Part shown: positions 1 to 8,282 of the stretch, piece after piece
How positions within the stretch are numbered: position 1 is the stretch's first letter
Layout of the letters: each line of letters starts with the position of its first letter
Assembly (NCBI GenBank): GCA_023404715.1
Contig: JAEYAR010000123.1
Location: 1-41,616, forward strand
Origin: Bacillota bacterium
GTDB taxonomy: Bacteria; Bacillota; Clostridia; Christensenellales; Aristaeellaceae
DNA length: 41,616 bases
Direction of reading: 5' to 3'
Translations under genes and position numbers: made by a program
Notes under the pieces: generated by a model
Databases searched by the model: none
Seen by the model: the letters and a program-made list of their open reading frames with translations, nothing else
Told to the model about the DNA's origin: nothing

Positions 1-210
1 CGCTTGCCCCCTCCGGGTTACGGGCGGGCCTTCGCTTCGCTTGCCCCTCCGGGTTACGGGCGGGCCTTCGCTTGCCCCTCCGGGTTACGGGCGGGCCTTC
101 GCTTCGCTTGCTCCTCCGGGTTACGGGCGGGCCTTCGCTTCGCTTGCCCCCTCCGGGTTACGGGCGGACCTTCGCTTCGCTTGCTCCTCCGGGTTACGGG
201 CGGGCTTGGT
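1..210. repeat. Tandem repeat, ~36-bp unit, six copies
   Basis: The 17-base core CTCCGGGTTACGGGCGG recurs at 11, 47, 78, 114, 151 and 187, so spacings are 36, 31, 36, 37 and 36 bases. Between cores lies a GCCTTCGCTTCGCTTGCCC-type segment with small differences. The third unit is 5 bases short and the fifth has GGAC for GGGC. The array ends about 30 bases before the start codon of the next gene. Several frames stay open through it, but the 31- and 37-base spacings break the frame, so it is not convincing as coding sequence. Confidence 0.9.
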
Positions 211-239
211 TCTGCTCTGTTCTTGAAAGGAATGATAAA

Positions 240-791
240 ATGCCTATCCACATCACAGCTCCCTTTGACCGCGAGGCGCTCCGGCGCCTGCGCGCGGGCG
301 ACAGCGTGCTGCTCAGCGGCGTCGTCCTAACCGGACGCGATGCGGCGCATAAGCGCTTGTGCGCCCTGCTCGACGCATCTGAACCCTTGCCCGTCGATAT
401 ACGCGATCAGGCCATCTACTACGTCGGCCCCTGTCCGCCCAGACCCGGCGACGTCATCGGCTCCTGTGGGCCGACGACCAGCGGACGCATGGACGCCTAT
501 GCCCCGCGCCTCCTCAATTTAGGCCTCGCCGCGATGATCGGAAAAGGCTTCCGAAAGCCGGCGGTCGTCGATTCCATCCGGCAAAACGGCGCGGCTTATT
601 TTGCCGCTACGGGCGGCGCCGGCGCGCTCATTGCTCAGTGCGTCAAATCGAGCCGCGTGGTCGCCTTCCCCGATCTGGGTACCGAGGCCATCCGCGAGCT
701 GCAGGTCCATAACCTTCCCCTCATCGTGGCCGTCGACAGCGAAGGGAACGATCTGTATCAGACCGGCCCCCAGGCCTACCGCCAGGATTAA
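240..791 (+). CDS. Fumarate hydratase class I / tartrate dehydratase, beta subunit
   Basis: This 183-residue protein matches the C-terminal (beta) half of iron-sulfur class I fumarases and L-tartrate dehydratases, which interconvert fumarate and malate with an alpha subunit that carries the [4Fe-4S] cluster. The N-terminal LRAGDSVLLSGVVLTGRDAAHKR region, shown here as its key residues GD, LSG and TGRDAAH, is typical, as are GPTTSGRMD and IGKG in the middle. The length is usual for a separate beta subunit. ATG 240 is chosen because AAAGGA lies 8 bases upstream and because the open frame before it is tandem repeat. The alpha subunit is probably left of the window. Fumarase and tartrate dehydratase cannot be separated from the beta subunit alone. 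Confidence 0.88.
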   Translation: MPIHITAPFDREALRRLRAGDSVLLSGVVLTGRDAAHKRLCALLDASEPLPVDIRDQAIYYVGPCPPRPGDVIGSCGPTTSGRMDAYAPRLLNLGLAAMIGKGFRKPAVVDSIRQNGAAYFAATGGAGALIAQCVKSSRVVAFPDLGTEAIRELQVHNLPLIVAVDSEGNDLYQTGPQAYRQD

Positions 792-811
792 CTTGATACA
801 TCCCCATAACG

Positions 812-848
812 ATCTGCCCGCGCCGGTCAATCGCCGGGCGGATTTTTC
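812..848 (+). terminator. Intrinsic terminator after the fumarase beta gene
   Basis: ATCTGCCCG (812-820) pairs with CGGGCGGAT (835-843) through one G-U pair, and the run TTTTT (843-847) follows. It lies 20 bases after the fumarase stop codon and ends that transcript before the antiporter operon. Confidence 0.7.
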
Positions 849-958
849 GCACGCTCGCGCCGTGAAAATTCTTCCTATCTAAAATGCCACTTCGTGAAAC
901 GCCATCTTCGGCCCATAAGCCATTTTCTTTATTTAGCAGTCAATTTTAGCGCTTGCGC

Positions 959-988
959 TTGACGAAGGCTCGCCCTCAGCAGTACAAT
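959..988 (+). promoter_or_regulatory. Sigma-A promoter of the antiporter operon
   Basis: TTGACG (959-964) and TACAAT (983-988) are separated by 18 bases. The first gene of the operon starts 52 bases downstream behind an AAAGGGAGG ribosome binding site. Nothing else recognisable lies in 849-958. Confidence 0.7.
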
Positions 989-1040
989 AGGGCGGACAAT
1001 TAAACAAGGATGGCCATAAGGTAAAAAGGGAGGCATCATC

Positions 1041-1505
1041 ATGTTCGTCGTTTTCTTTATGATGTGGGTGATCTTCAACGGACAGTGGACCACCGAAATT
1101 GCCCTGTTGGGGCTTTTTCTATGTGCCGCGCTGTATCTATTCACGTGGAAATTTATGGGGTACGGCCCCCGGCAGGAGTGGAGCGCGGTCAAACGCCTGC
1201 CCCGCGCGCTGGCCTACGCGCGGACGCTCCTCGTCGAGATCTTTAAGGCGAACATCCACGTCATGCATTTTATTCTGACCCCCAAATACGAGGTCGAACC
1301 CGAACTGCGCGGCTTTCAGACGAGGCTCAGGTCCGATACCGCCCGGGCCGTGCTGGCGGATTCCATCACGCTGACGCCCGGAACGATCACCGTGCAGGTC
1401 GAGGGCGACCGGTTCCTCGTGCATTGCCTGGATAAGACGCTGGGCGAGGGGCTGGAAGATTCTGATTTTGAGCGCCGCTTGCTAGAAATGGAGGGGCATC
1501 AATGA
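1041..1505 (+). CDS. Mrp/Mbh-type antiporter subunit E (MnhE/MbhA family)
   Basis: This 154-residue membrane protein belongs to the MnhE family, a small subunit of multi-subunit Na+(K+)/H+ antiporters. Two hydrophobic segments at the N-terminus are followed by a cytoplasmic part with the family hallmarks, including NIHVMHFIL and the ADSITLTPGTITV block near residues 110-125. The start has AAAGGGAGG 8 bases upstream. It is the first gene of the operon and overlaps the next by the four bases ATGA. Mrp operons normally begin with the large mrpA gene; here, as in Mbh operons, the order begins with the E-type subunit. Confidence 0.92.
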   Translation: MFVVFFMMWVIFNGQWTTEIALLGLFLCAALYLFTWKFMGYGPRQEWSAVKRLPRALAYARTLLVEIFKANIHVMHFILTPKYEVEPELRGFQTRLRSDTARAVLADSITLTPGTITVQVEGDRFLVHCLDKTLGEGLEDSDFERRLLEMEGHQ

Positions 1506-1819
1506 TGGATCCATACTATCAAATCATGTATAACGCCGCGTTCGTGGTGCTGGGTCTGTTGCTGTTTCTGTGCCTGATTCGCTCCATACGCGGGCCGCGC
1601 ATCGCAGACCGCATCGTGGCCGTCAACATGATCTGTACGATCGTCACGATCATCATCTGCGTATTGGCCCTGGCCATGGGCGAGGGCTATCTGGTGGACG
1701 TCGCGCTGATCTACACGATGCTAGGTTTTCTCGCCGTCGTGCTGCTCACCAAGGTCTACATGGGCGTCTATCTGGAGAAAAAACAAAAAGAAGCAAAGGA
1801 GGCGAAGGGCGATGTTTGA
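1502..1819 (+). CDS. Mrp/Mbh-type antiporter subunit F (MnhF/MbhB family)
   Basis: This is a 105-residue protein with three predicted membrane helices and the family block GPRIADRIVAVN at about residues 30-41. A central YLVDVALIYTMLGFLA segment and a charged Lys/Glu-rich tail follow. The MrpF family is an essential small subunit of the antiporter membrane complex. Two adjacent ATG codons are possible; the first overlaps the stop codon of the E gene and has GGAGGGG upstream. It overlaps the following G subunit gene by 8 bases, so translation is probably coupled. Confidence 0.92.
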   Translation: MMDPYYQIMYNAAFVVLGLLLFLCLIRSIRGPRIADRIVAVNMICTIVTIIICVLALAMGEGYLVDVALIYTMLGFLAVVLLTKVYMGVYLEKKQKEAKEAKGDV

Positions 1820-2132
1820 AATCCTGCGTTTCTCTCTGTCCGCCGCTTTGATGGCCTTTGGGCTTTTCGTGCTCATCGTCGGCGTCATCGGCGTCTACCG
1901 CTTTCAATACGTGCTCAACCGCATGCACGCCGCCGCCATGAACGATACGCTGGGGATCCTCTTCATCCTCCTCTCGCTGATCGTCGCCGAGGGCGCGACG
2001 TTTACCTCGCTTAAGCTCGTGCTCGTCATTCTCATGCTGTGGATCACCAGCCCCGTCTCCAGCCATCTGGTCTGCCGCCTGGAGATTACGACCAACGAAA
2101 GCCTCGCCAAACAGATGGAGGTGCATCGGTAA
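1812..2132 (+). CDS. Mrp/Mbh-type antiporter subunit G (MnhG/MbhC family)
   Basis: This 106-residue, three-helix protein has the MnhG family pattern: a first helix rich in Gly and Val (residues 12-28), then YRFQYVLNRMHAAAMNDTLG with the conserved R-HA-A-DTLG spacing, and a third helix ending ITSPVSSHLV. It is the third small subunit of the antiporter. The ribosome binding site AAGGAGG lies inside the end of the F gene. The stop codon overlaps the next start by one base (TAATG). Confidence 0.92.
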   Translation: MFEILRFSLSAALMAFGLFVLIVGVIGVYRFQYVLNRMHAAAMNDTLGILFILLSLIVAEGATFTSLKLVLVILMLWITSPVSSHLVCRLEITTNESLAKQMEVHR

Positions 2133-2416
2133 TGGAGTTTCTCAACGTTTTACTCCTCATATTCGTCATCGTGTGCGCCGTCTCCGTGAGCCTGACGAAA
2201 AACCTGCTTACCTCCCTCATCATCTTTATGTCCCAAAGCCTGGCGATGTCGATCATTTGGATTTTGCTGCAATCTCCAGACCTAGCGATTACTGAGGCGG
2301 CCGTCGGCGCGGGGGTCACAAGCCTGCTCATGTTCGTCACGCTCAAAAAGATCCACGCGATCGACACGGAAAAACAAGCGCAAGGAGGCGAAGACCATGG
2401 CGAAGCTGAGAAATGA
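2132..2416 (+). CDS. MbhD-like antiporter subunit (MrpA C-terminal domain homologue)
   Basis: This 94-residue protein has three predicted helices. The hallmark PDLAITEAAVGAGVTSLLMF lies at about residues 49-68, the conserved block of MbhD proteins and of the corresponding part of the C-terminal region of MrpA. In Mbh hydrogenases and some Mrp complexes this piece is a separate subunit, as here. ATG 2132 is used because it overlaps the previous stop and the encoded N-terminus is a membrane helix. The C-terminal tail is charged and overlaps the next gene by 20 bases. Confidence 0.85.
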   Translation: MEFLNVLLLIFVIVCAVSVSLTKNLLTSLIIFMSQSLAMSIIWILLQSPDLAITEAAVGAGVTSLLMFVTLKKIHAIDTEKQAQGGEDHGEAEK

Positions 2417-3422
2417 CTACGAAAACAGCCCTTTCGCCCGCTTCACACGCTGGCTTAAGCGGGGCAGCACCCGCCTCGAATCCGAGATGAAGGAAGATCT
2501 GACCGAGCCGGCGCCCGAAAACGCGCTGCTGAGCAGCGCGACGATCGCCGAGATGGAAAACGCGATCGACGCGCGTCAGGAGGCGGCCCGGGAAAAAGAG
2601 CACGCGATGCTCGAACAGCTGCACGGCTGGTCTCGCACTAAAGGGCGCAAGCTGATGAACACGCTCTACGCCTTGCTTTCCGTTGTGATCTGCCTGTCCA
2701 TCATCTACGTGCTATTGGTGACGGTATCCGACCTGCCGCGCTTTGGCGACGAGCACAACCCCATTAACAACGAAGTATCCGAGCGATACATCGAAGACGG
2801 CCTTCAGGAAACGGGCGCCGTCAATATCGTCACGGGCATGATTCTCGATTACCGCGCCTTCGATACCCTGGGCGAAAGCCACGTGCTCTTCATCGCCGCC
2901 TGCAGCGTGCTCATCCTGCTGCGCGTCACGCAGGAAAAAAAGCGCGACGGCAGCGCCTCGCAGGAAAAGCTCGACGCGGAGATGGACGACCGCGTCTACG
3001 AGCCCAAGAACGACATCATCCTGCAAAAAGCGGCCACCCTACTCGTCCCTCTGATCCTCCTCTTCGGCATTTACATCATCTTGAACGGCCATCTGTCGCC
3101 GGGCGGCGGTTTCTCCGGCGGCGCCGTCATGGGCGCGGGCCTGATCCTCTACCTCAACGCCTTCGGCTTCGAGAGGACGGAGCGCTTCTTCACCTTCAAG
3201 ACGTTTAAGGTCATCTCCTTTTGCGCGCTGGCGTTTTACGCGCTGGCCAAGAGCTACTCCTTCTTTACCGGCGCGAACCACCTGGAAAGCGGCATTCCGC
3301 TGGGCACGCCCGGCGCCATCCTCTCCTCCGGGCTGATCCTGCCGCTCAATATCGCGGTCGGCATGGTCGTATGCTGCACCATGTACGCGTTTTACACGCT
3401 CTTCCGAAAGGGGGATATGTAA
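2397..3422 (+). CDS. MbhE-MrpB fusion antiporter subunit
   Basis: This 341-residue protein appears to join two subunits. Residues 1-90 are soluble and charged, which is unusual. One helix (about 85-105) and the segment TGMILDYRAFDTLGESHVLF (about 142-161) match MbhE and the end of MrpA. From about residue 200 the protein matches MrpB/MnhB, with GHLSPGGGFSGGAVMGAG near 225-245 and helices to the end. MrpB-family proteins are usually 140-150 residues and MbhE about 100, so the length fits a fusion plus an N-terminal extension. The start has AAGGAGG 8 bases upstream. It joins the next gene by TAATG. Confidence 0.85.
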   Translation: MAKLRNDYENSPFARFTRWLKRGSTRLESEMKEDLTEPAPENALLSSATIAEMENAIDARQEAAREKEHAMLEQLHGWSRTKGRKLMNTLYALLSVVICLSIIYVLLVTVSDLPRFGDEHNPINNEVSERYIEDGLQETGAVNIVTGMILDYRAFDTLGESHVLFIAACSVLILLRVTQEKKRDGSASQEKLDAEMDDRVYEPKNDIILQKAATLLVPLILLFGIYIILNGHLSPGGGFSGGAVMGAGLILYLNAFGFERTERFFTFKTFKVISFCALAFYALAKSYSFFTGANHLESGIPLGTPGAILSSGLILPLNIAVGMVVCCTMYAFYTLFRKGDM

Positions 3423-3796
3423 TGCTATCCAACCTTTTGATTAACTACGAGGAGGCCGCGGCCATCATCCTGTTCGGCATCGGCTTTACGACGCTGCTGC
3501 TTCAGCGCAACATGATCAAGAAGATCATCGGCTTTTCCATGATGGACAGCGCCATCTATCTGTTCCTCGCCGCAAAGGGCTTTATCGAAGGGCGCGGCGC
3601 CCCCATCGTGGTCGACGGCGTGCAGTCCGTCGAGGCGTACATCAACCCCATCCCCAGCGGCCTGGTGCTCACCGGCATCGTGGTATCCGTCAGCGTCTCG
3701 GCGCTCATGCTCGCGCTCACCGTGCGGCTCTATCGCCGCTACCATTCTTTGGACCTGGACGAGATTACCATGATGATGCGAAAGGAGGAACCGTGA
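3422..3796 (+). CDS. Mrp/Mbh-type antiporter subunit C (NuoK-like)
   Basis: This 124-residue, three-helix protein belongs to the MrpC/MbhG/NuoK family. The second helix contains the conserved stretch NMIKKIIGFSMMDSAIYLFL, and the third follows NPIPSGLVLTGIVVSVSVSA, a strong MrpC hallmark. In Mrp and complex I these subunits sit between the large antiporter-like subunits and take part in the charged axis across the membrane. ATG 3422 overlaps the previous stop by one base. AAAGGAGG near its end serves the next gene. Confidence 0.92.
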   Translation: MLSNLLINYEEAAAIILFGIGFTTLLLQRNMIKKIIGFSMMDSAIYLFLAAKGFIEGRGAPIVVDGVQSVEAYINPIPSGLVLTGIVVSVSVSALMLALTVRLYRRYHSLDLDEITMMMRKEEP

Positions 3797-3797
3797 C

Positions 3798-5294
3798 GTG
3801 GCGTTTTGGCAAAACATCCCCTTCTTCAGCATCCTGCTTTCGCTCGCCTCCGCTTCCTTTACCTCCATCATGCCCGCGAAAGCCGCGCGTCGTACGGCGA
3901 TCGCGATTACGTCCGTCGTGCTGGGTATGTCCGCCTTGCTCGTCGGCTTCCTACAGGTAAACGGCGGAAGCTACACGTTTATGATGGGTCACTTCCCCGC
4001 GCCGTGGGGCAATGAAATCCGCGCCGGCATGCTGGAGGCGGTCACCGCCTTCATGTTTTCGCTCATCATGCTCATCTCCCTGCTCGGCGGTCTCTCCAAG
4101 GTCGAAGAGCACGTAGAGGGCGCCAAACAGAACCTTTACTTCATCATGTGCGAGCTGCTGCTCACCGCCCTGCTCGCGCAGGTGTATACGAACGACCTGT
4201 TCACCGCCTATGTCTTCGTCGAAATCATGACCATCGCCGCCTGCGCGCTCATCAGCGCGCGCACAAAGGGGCGTACGCTCGTCGCCGCCGCGCGCTACAT
4301 GGTCATGAACCTGCTGGGCAGCGGCCTGTTCCTGCTGGGGCTGACGCTGCTGTACGACCTGACGGGCCATCTGCTGATGGAAAACATCGGCGAGCAGGTC
4401 AGGATCCTCAGCGAGACCGGCCGCTATCACCAGCCGCTTACCGTGGTCATCGCCCTCATGTGCCTGGGGCTTGCGATCAAGAGCGCGCTGTTCCCCTTCC
4501 ACACCTGGTTGCCGGACGCTTACGGCTATTCCACCCCCGCCTCCAGCGCGATGCTCTCCAGCCTCGTGAGCAAGGGCTACATCTTCCTGCTCATCAAGAT
4601 CATGTATCGCGTGATCGGCCTGGACGTCATTCGCGCGTCGGGCATCGACAACGTGCTGCTCGTCTTCGCGCTGGTCGGCGTCGTCATGGGCTCCGTCGCC
4701 GCCATTAAGGAAAAAGATATCCGGCGCATGATCTCCTATTCCTCCGTCGCCCAGATCGGCTACATCTTTATGGGATTGGCGCTCGGTACGGATGCGGGCA
4801 TGGCGGCCGCGATCTTCCACATCTTCGCGCACGCGGCGGCAAAGTCCATGCTCTTCCTCTCCGCCGGCGGGCTGTGCGAGGTCTCCGGCGAAAAGCGCCT
4901 CTTCCGCGACCTACGCGGCAGCGCCTATCGCAATCCGATCGCGGGCGTCGCGTTTGTCGTGGGCGCATTCTCCATGGTCGGCATCCCGTTCTTCGGCGGC
5001 TTCATGTCAAAGCTATGCTTTGCAACCGCCGCGATGCAGGCCGGCGGCGTCCGTATGCTGCTGGTGTTGCTGGTGCTGGCCATCAGCACGATGCTCAACA
5101 CCATGTACTTCCTGCGCACCGTCATCACCATCTATCGCCCGGCCACGCAGGAATATCCCGAGGCCCACGGCTTCAAGCCGCGCGCGTCCTTCGTGTTTGC
5201 GATGGTCGTAGCCATCGGGGTAAACATCGCGCTGGGCGTATGCGCTCAGCCGATGCTCAGCGCCATCGCCGCGGGGCTTTTAAGCTTCGCCTGA
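3798..5294 (+). CDS. Proton antiporter-like subunit 1 (MrpD/MbhH/NuoN type)
   Basis: This is a 498-residue polytopic membrane protein of the proton-conducting antiporter family. The charged residues that define the family are visible: Glu142 in FVEIMT (helix 5), Lys228 in LAIKSALFPFHTWLPDA (helix 7), Lys259 in LVSKGYIF (helix 8) and a Lys in AAAKSMLFLSAG (helix 12). It is therefore probably competent in proton or cation transfer. The start is GTG 3798, one base after the previous stop, with AAAGGAGG ten bases upstream. Its position directly after the C subunit matches MrpD in Mrp and MbhH in Mbh operons. Confidence 0.9.
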   Translation: MAFWQNIPFFSILLSLASASFTSIMPAKAARRTAIAITSVVLGMSALLVGFLQVNGGSYTFMMGHFPAPWGNEIRAGMLEAVTAFMFSLIMLISLLGGLSKVEEHVEGAKQNLYFIMCELLLTALLAQVYTNDLFTAYVFVEIMTIAACALISARTKGRTLVAAARYMVMNLLGSGLFLLGLTLLYDLTGHLLMENIGEQVRILSETGRYHQPLTVVIALMCLGLAIKSALFPFHTWLPDAYGYSTPASSAMLSSLVSKGYIFLLIKIMYRVIGLDVIRASGIDNVLLVFALVGVVMGSVAAIKEKDIRRMISYSSVAQIGYIFMGLALGTDAGMAAAIFHIFAHAAAKSMLFLSAGGLCEVSGEKRLFRDLRGSAYRNPIAGVAFVVGAFSMVGIPFFGGFMSKLCFATAAMQAGGVRMLLVLLVLAISTMLNTMYFLRTVITIYRPATQEYPEAHGFKPRASFVFAMVVAIGVNIALGVCAQPMLSAIAAGLLSFA

Positions 5295-5318
5295 AAATAA
5301 CGCATAGGAGGGGTTTTG

Positions 5319-6791
5319 ATGAACCTCATGCTGCTTTGGCCTATCCTCTTGCCGGTATTGGGCGGGCTGTGCGCCGCGTTCATACCCAGCATGCAAGAAC
5401 GCCGCGTACGCACGCCTTTCGTCGGACTGATTCTCGCTTTAACCGTGCTTGCGGTGGCGCCCATCCTGATCTCTACGGAGCCGCAGCTCACGCTCTGGCA
5501 GCTCACGGACACCATCTCCATCACGCTGCGCGCCGACGGCATGGCGAAGCTCTTCATCGGGCTCGTGAGCGTCATGTGGCTGCTGGTGGGTATTTTCTCC
5601 TTTGAGTACATGCATCACGAGAAGAACGAACCGCGTTTTTACGCGTTTTACCTACTCAGCCTCGGCGACCTGATGGCCCTTGGCATGTCCGGCAACCTCG
5701 TGACGCTCTATATGTTCTACGAGGGCATGACGCTGCTAACGCTGCCGCTTGTGCTGCATTCGCAGACCAAAGAGGCCGTAGCTGCGGGCATCAAGTACTT
5801 AATCTACTCCGTCTTCGGCGCAAGCGCCGCTCTGCTGGGCATCTTCTTCCTGAACCACTATTGCACGACGCTCACCTTTACGCCGGGCGGCGCGCTGGAT
5901 ATGGCAAAGGTCGCCGGAAACGAGCCATTGCTGCTGGGCGTCATTTTGCTTATGATCGTAGGCTTCGGCACCAAGGCGGGCATGTTCCCCCTGCACGGCT
6001 GGCTGCCGACGGCGCACCCCGTCGCCCCCGCCCCCGCGAGCGCGGTGCTCTCGGGCGTCATTACCAAGGGCGGCGTGCTGGGCATCGTCCGCGTAGTGTT
6101 CTTTCTGGTGGGCCCCTCCTTCCTGCGCGGCACCTTTGTGCATGCGGCCTGGATGACGTTGGCTCTCATCACGGTCTTTATGGGCTCCATGCTCGCCTTC
6201 AAGGAAAACGTCTTGAAAAAACGCCTCGCCTATTCGACCGTAAGTCAGGTCTCCTACGTTCTGTTCGGCCTGTCTACGCTGACGCCCGTCGGCTTTCTGG
6301 GCGCGCTGCTGCACATCGTCGCCCACTCCGTCATCAAGGATACGCTATTCCTCTGCGCAGGCGCGGTGATTTACAAGACCGGCAAGACCCGTGTGGATGA
6401 GCTGACCGGCATCGGCAAGCAGATGCCGGTGACGATGTGGTGCTTTACGCTGGTCTCCGTCGCCCTAATCGGCATCCCTCCGACGTGCGGATTTGTGAGC
6501 AAGTGGTATCTGGCACAAGGGGCGCTCGCGTTGGGGTCCAGCGTGTTCGCCTGGTTCGGCCCGGCCGTGCTGCTCACCAGCGCGCTGCTCACCGCGGGGT
6601 ACCTCATGCCCATCGCGATCCGCGGCTTCTTCCCCGGCAATGCGGTCGACCTGGGCACGCTGGAAAAGAAGGAGCCTACCGCTTACATGCTCGCGCCCCT
6701 TCTCCTGCTCGCGGCGGCCGCGGTGCTCATCGGCATGTTCCCCGGCGCGTTGCTCTCTTTCTTCCAGTCCATCGCCGGCAGCGTCTTTTAA
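5319..6791 (+). CDS. Proton antiporter-like subunit 2 (NuoM/MrpD type)
   Basis: This is a 490-residue polytopic protein of the same family. It has Glu in MFYEGMTLLTLPLV (helix 5), Lys in FGTKAGMFPLHGWLPTAHP (helix 7), Lys in VITKGGVLG (helix 8) and Lys in HSVIKDTLFLCAGA (helix 12), so all key charges are kept. A TTG lies one codon upstream, but ATG 5319 is better spaced from AGGAGG. A 24-base gap separates it from the gene before. It is the first of three antiporter-like subunits beyond the usual set, and the closest resemblance by eye is to Mbh/Mrp-type antiporter-like subunits. Confidence 0.87.
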   Translation: MNLMLLWPILLPVLGGLCAAFIPSMQERRVRTPFVGLILALTVLAVAPILISTEPQLTLWQLTDTISITLRADGMAKLFIGLVSVMWLLVGIFSFEYMHHEKNEPRFYAFYLLSLGDLMALGMSGNLVTLYMFYEGMTLLTLPLVLHSQTKEAVAAGIKYLIYSVFGASAALLGIFFLNHYCTTLTFTPGGALDMAKVAGNEPLLLGVILLMIVGFGTKAGMFPLHGWLPTAHPVAPAPASAVLSGVITKGGVLGIVRVVFFLVGPSFLRGTFVHAAWMTLALITVFMGSMLAFKENVLKKRLAYSTVSQVSYVLFGLSTLTPVGFLGALLHIVAHSVIKDTLFLCAGAVIYKTGKTRVDELTGIGKQMPVTMWCFTLVSVALIGIPPTCGFVSKWYLAQGALALGSSVFAWFGPAVLLTSALLTAGYLMPIAIRGFFPGNAVDLGTLEKKEPTAYMLAPLLLLAAAAVLIGMFPGALLSFFQSIAGSVF

Positions 6792-6803
6792 AGGAGGCAC
6801 ATT

Positions 6804-8270
6804 ATGGCGCTTATATTGCTCGCTGTGCTGCTTCCGCTCGTCGGCGGCGCGATCCTCCCGCTTTTGCGCTTGGAGGACCGCAGACGTCGCAGTATCTATG
6901 TGCAGGCCGTGACCACGGCGACCAGCCTGGTCGTGCTTGCGCTGCTGCTGCTGGGAGACAGCGAAACCCATACGCTCTTTCGCATGACCGACAGCTTGGC
7001 CCTCGCCTTCCGTCTGGACGGCGCAGGCCGCGTCTTCATGGGGCTAATCGCCTTTCTATGGCCGCTCGCCACCCTCTACGCCTTTGAATATATGGCGCAT
7101 GAGGAGCACGAGATCCCCTTCTTCGCGTTTTATACCATCACCTACGGCGTGACGCTATGCATCACCATGGCGGCAAACCTTTTCTCCCTTTACGTCTTCT
7201 ACGAGTGCCTGACGCTCATCACGTTGCCGCTCGTAACCCATAAGATGGACGCCAAATCCGCCCTCGCCGGCCGGCGTTATCTGGTCTACTCCATCGGCGG
7301 CGCGGCGCTCGCCTTTATCGGCCTGGTGTTTATCATGACCTTCGGCGTAACGAACACGGCCTTTCAGTTTGGCGGCGTGCTGACGGCGGAGGCGGTCGCC
7401 GGCCGCGAGCAGCTGCTTCGGCTCGTATTCCTGCTCGGGTTCATCGGGTTCGGCACCAAGGCCGCGGTGTTCCCCATGCAAGCATGGCTGCCGCTCGCCT
7501 CCGTGGCGCCGACGCCCGTCACAGCCCTGCTGCATGCGGTCGCCGTTGTCAACACCGGCGCGTTCGCCTGCATCCGCCTGATCTACTACAGCTTCGGCAC
7601 CGATCTGCTCTACGGTACCTGGGCGCAGGGCGTCGCCATCTGCCTGAGCGCCTTTACGATCGTCTATGGCTCGGCGATGGCCGTACGCGAGCAGCATTTC
7701 AAGCGTCGCCTGGCCTACTCCACTGTGAGCAACCTGAGCTACATCCTCTTCGGCGCGGCGCTGATGACGCCCGCTGGCCTGGTCGGCAGCCTGTCGCACC
7801 TCGTGTTTCACGGGTTGATGAAGATCACGCTTTTCTACTGCGCAGGCGCCGTGCTCGTGAGGACGGGGAAAGAGTATGTACAGGATCTGCGCGGTTACTT
7901 CAAGATCATGCCCTTTACCATGGGCGTCTACACGCTTGCGGCCATTGCGCTGGTCGGCACGCCGCCGCTTTGCGGATTCATCAGCAAGTGGAATCTGATT
8001 ACCGCCTCCACGGCCTCGGGGCTCCCCATCGCAACCTTCGGCAGCGTGGCGCTGATCCTCTCCACGATCCTGACAGCGGTTTACCTGCTCTACGTGGTCG
8101 TGACGGCCGCCTTCTCGCCGCTCGGCGAGGGCGTCGACCTTCAGAATCGCGATCCCGGGCTTTGTATGAAGGCGCCGCTCGTCTTGCTGTGCGCGGCCAT
8201 CGTGCTGTGCGGCCTATATTCCACCCCGCTCGTTCACTATTTTCAGTCCATCGCCGCTGGGCTGTGTTAA
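6804..8270 (+). CDS. Proton antiporter-like subunit 3, helix-8 Lys replaced by Asn
   Basis: This 488-residue polytopic protein has Glu in FYECLTLITLPLV (helix 5), Lys in FGTKAAVFPMQAWLP (helix 7) and Lys in GLMKITLFYCAGA (helix 12). In the helix-8 segment TPVTALLHAVAVVNTGAF the usual Lys after VV is Asn250 (codon AAC at 7551). That position is normally part of the central charged axis. AAAGGAGG sits 6 bases before the ATG. The gene is in line with its neighbours, and its sequence is intact from end to end, so it is unlikely to be decaying. Confidence 0.87.
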   Translation: MALILLAVLLPLVGGAILPLLRLEDRRRRSIYVQAVTTATSLVVLALLLLGDSETHTLFRMTDSLALAFRLDGAGRVFMGLIAFLWPLATLYAFEYMAHEEHEIPFFAFYTITYGVTLCITMAANLFSLYVFYECLTLITLPLVTHKMDAKSALAGRRYLVYSIGGAALAFIGLVFIMTFGVTNTAFQFGGVLTAEAVAGREQLLRLVFLLGFIGFGTKAAVFPMQAWLPLASVAPTPVTALLHAVAVVNTGAFACIRLIYYSFGTDLLYGTWAQGVAICLSAFTIVYGSAMAVREQHFKRRLAYSTVSNLSYILFGAALMTPAGLVGSLSHLVFHGLMKITLFYCAGAVLVRTGKEYVQDLRGYFKIMPFTMGVYTLAAIALVGTPPLCGFISKWNLITASTASGLPIATFGSVALILSTILTAVYLLYVVVTAAFSPLGEGVDLQNRDPGLCMKAPLVLLCAAIVLCGLYSTPLVHYFQSIAAGLC

Positions 8271-8282
8271 GGAGGCATGAAG

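Noticed and set aside
1..210. CRISPR array
   Set aside because: The units are directly adjacent and almost identical over their whole length, with no unique spacers and no cas genes nearby.
4..330. Open frames through the tandem repeat giving PPGYGRAFASLA-like proteins
   Set aside because: Three frames are open for the same reason, the repeat spacing of 31 and 37 breaks the frame, and the fumarase start with its SD lies after the array.
3951..4832. Long - strand open frame of 293 codons inside the first antiporter-like gene, and similar ones at 8460-9407 and 5799-6326
   Set aside because: These are GC-driven shadows with low-complexity Gln/Asp/His/Arg proteins; the + strand frames have clear families.
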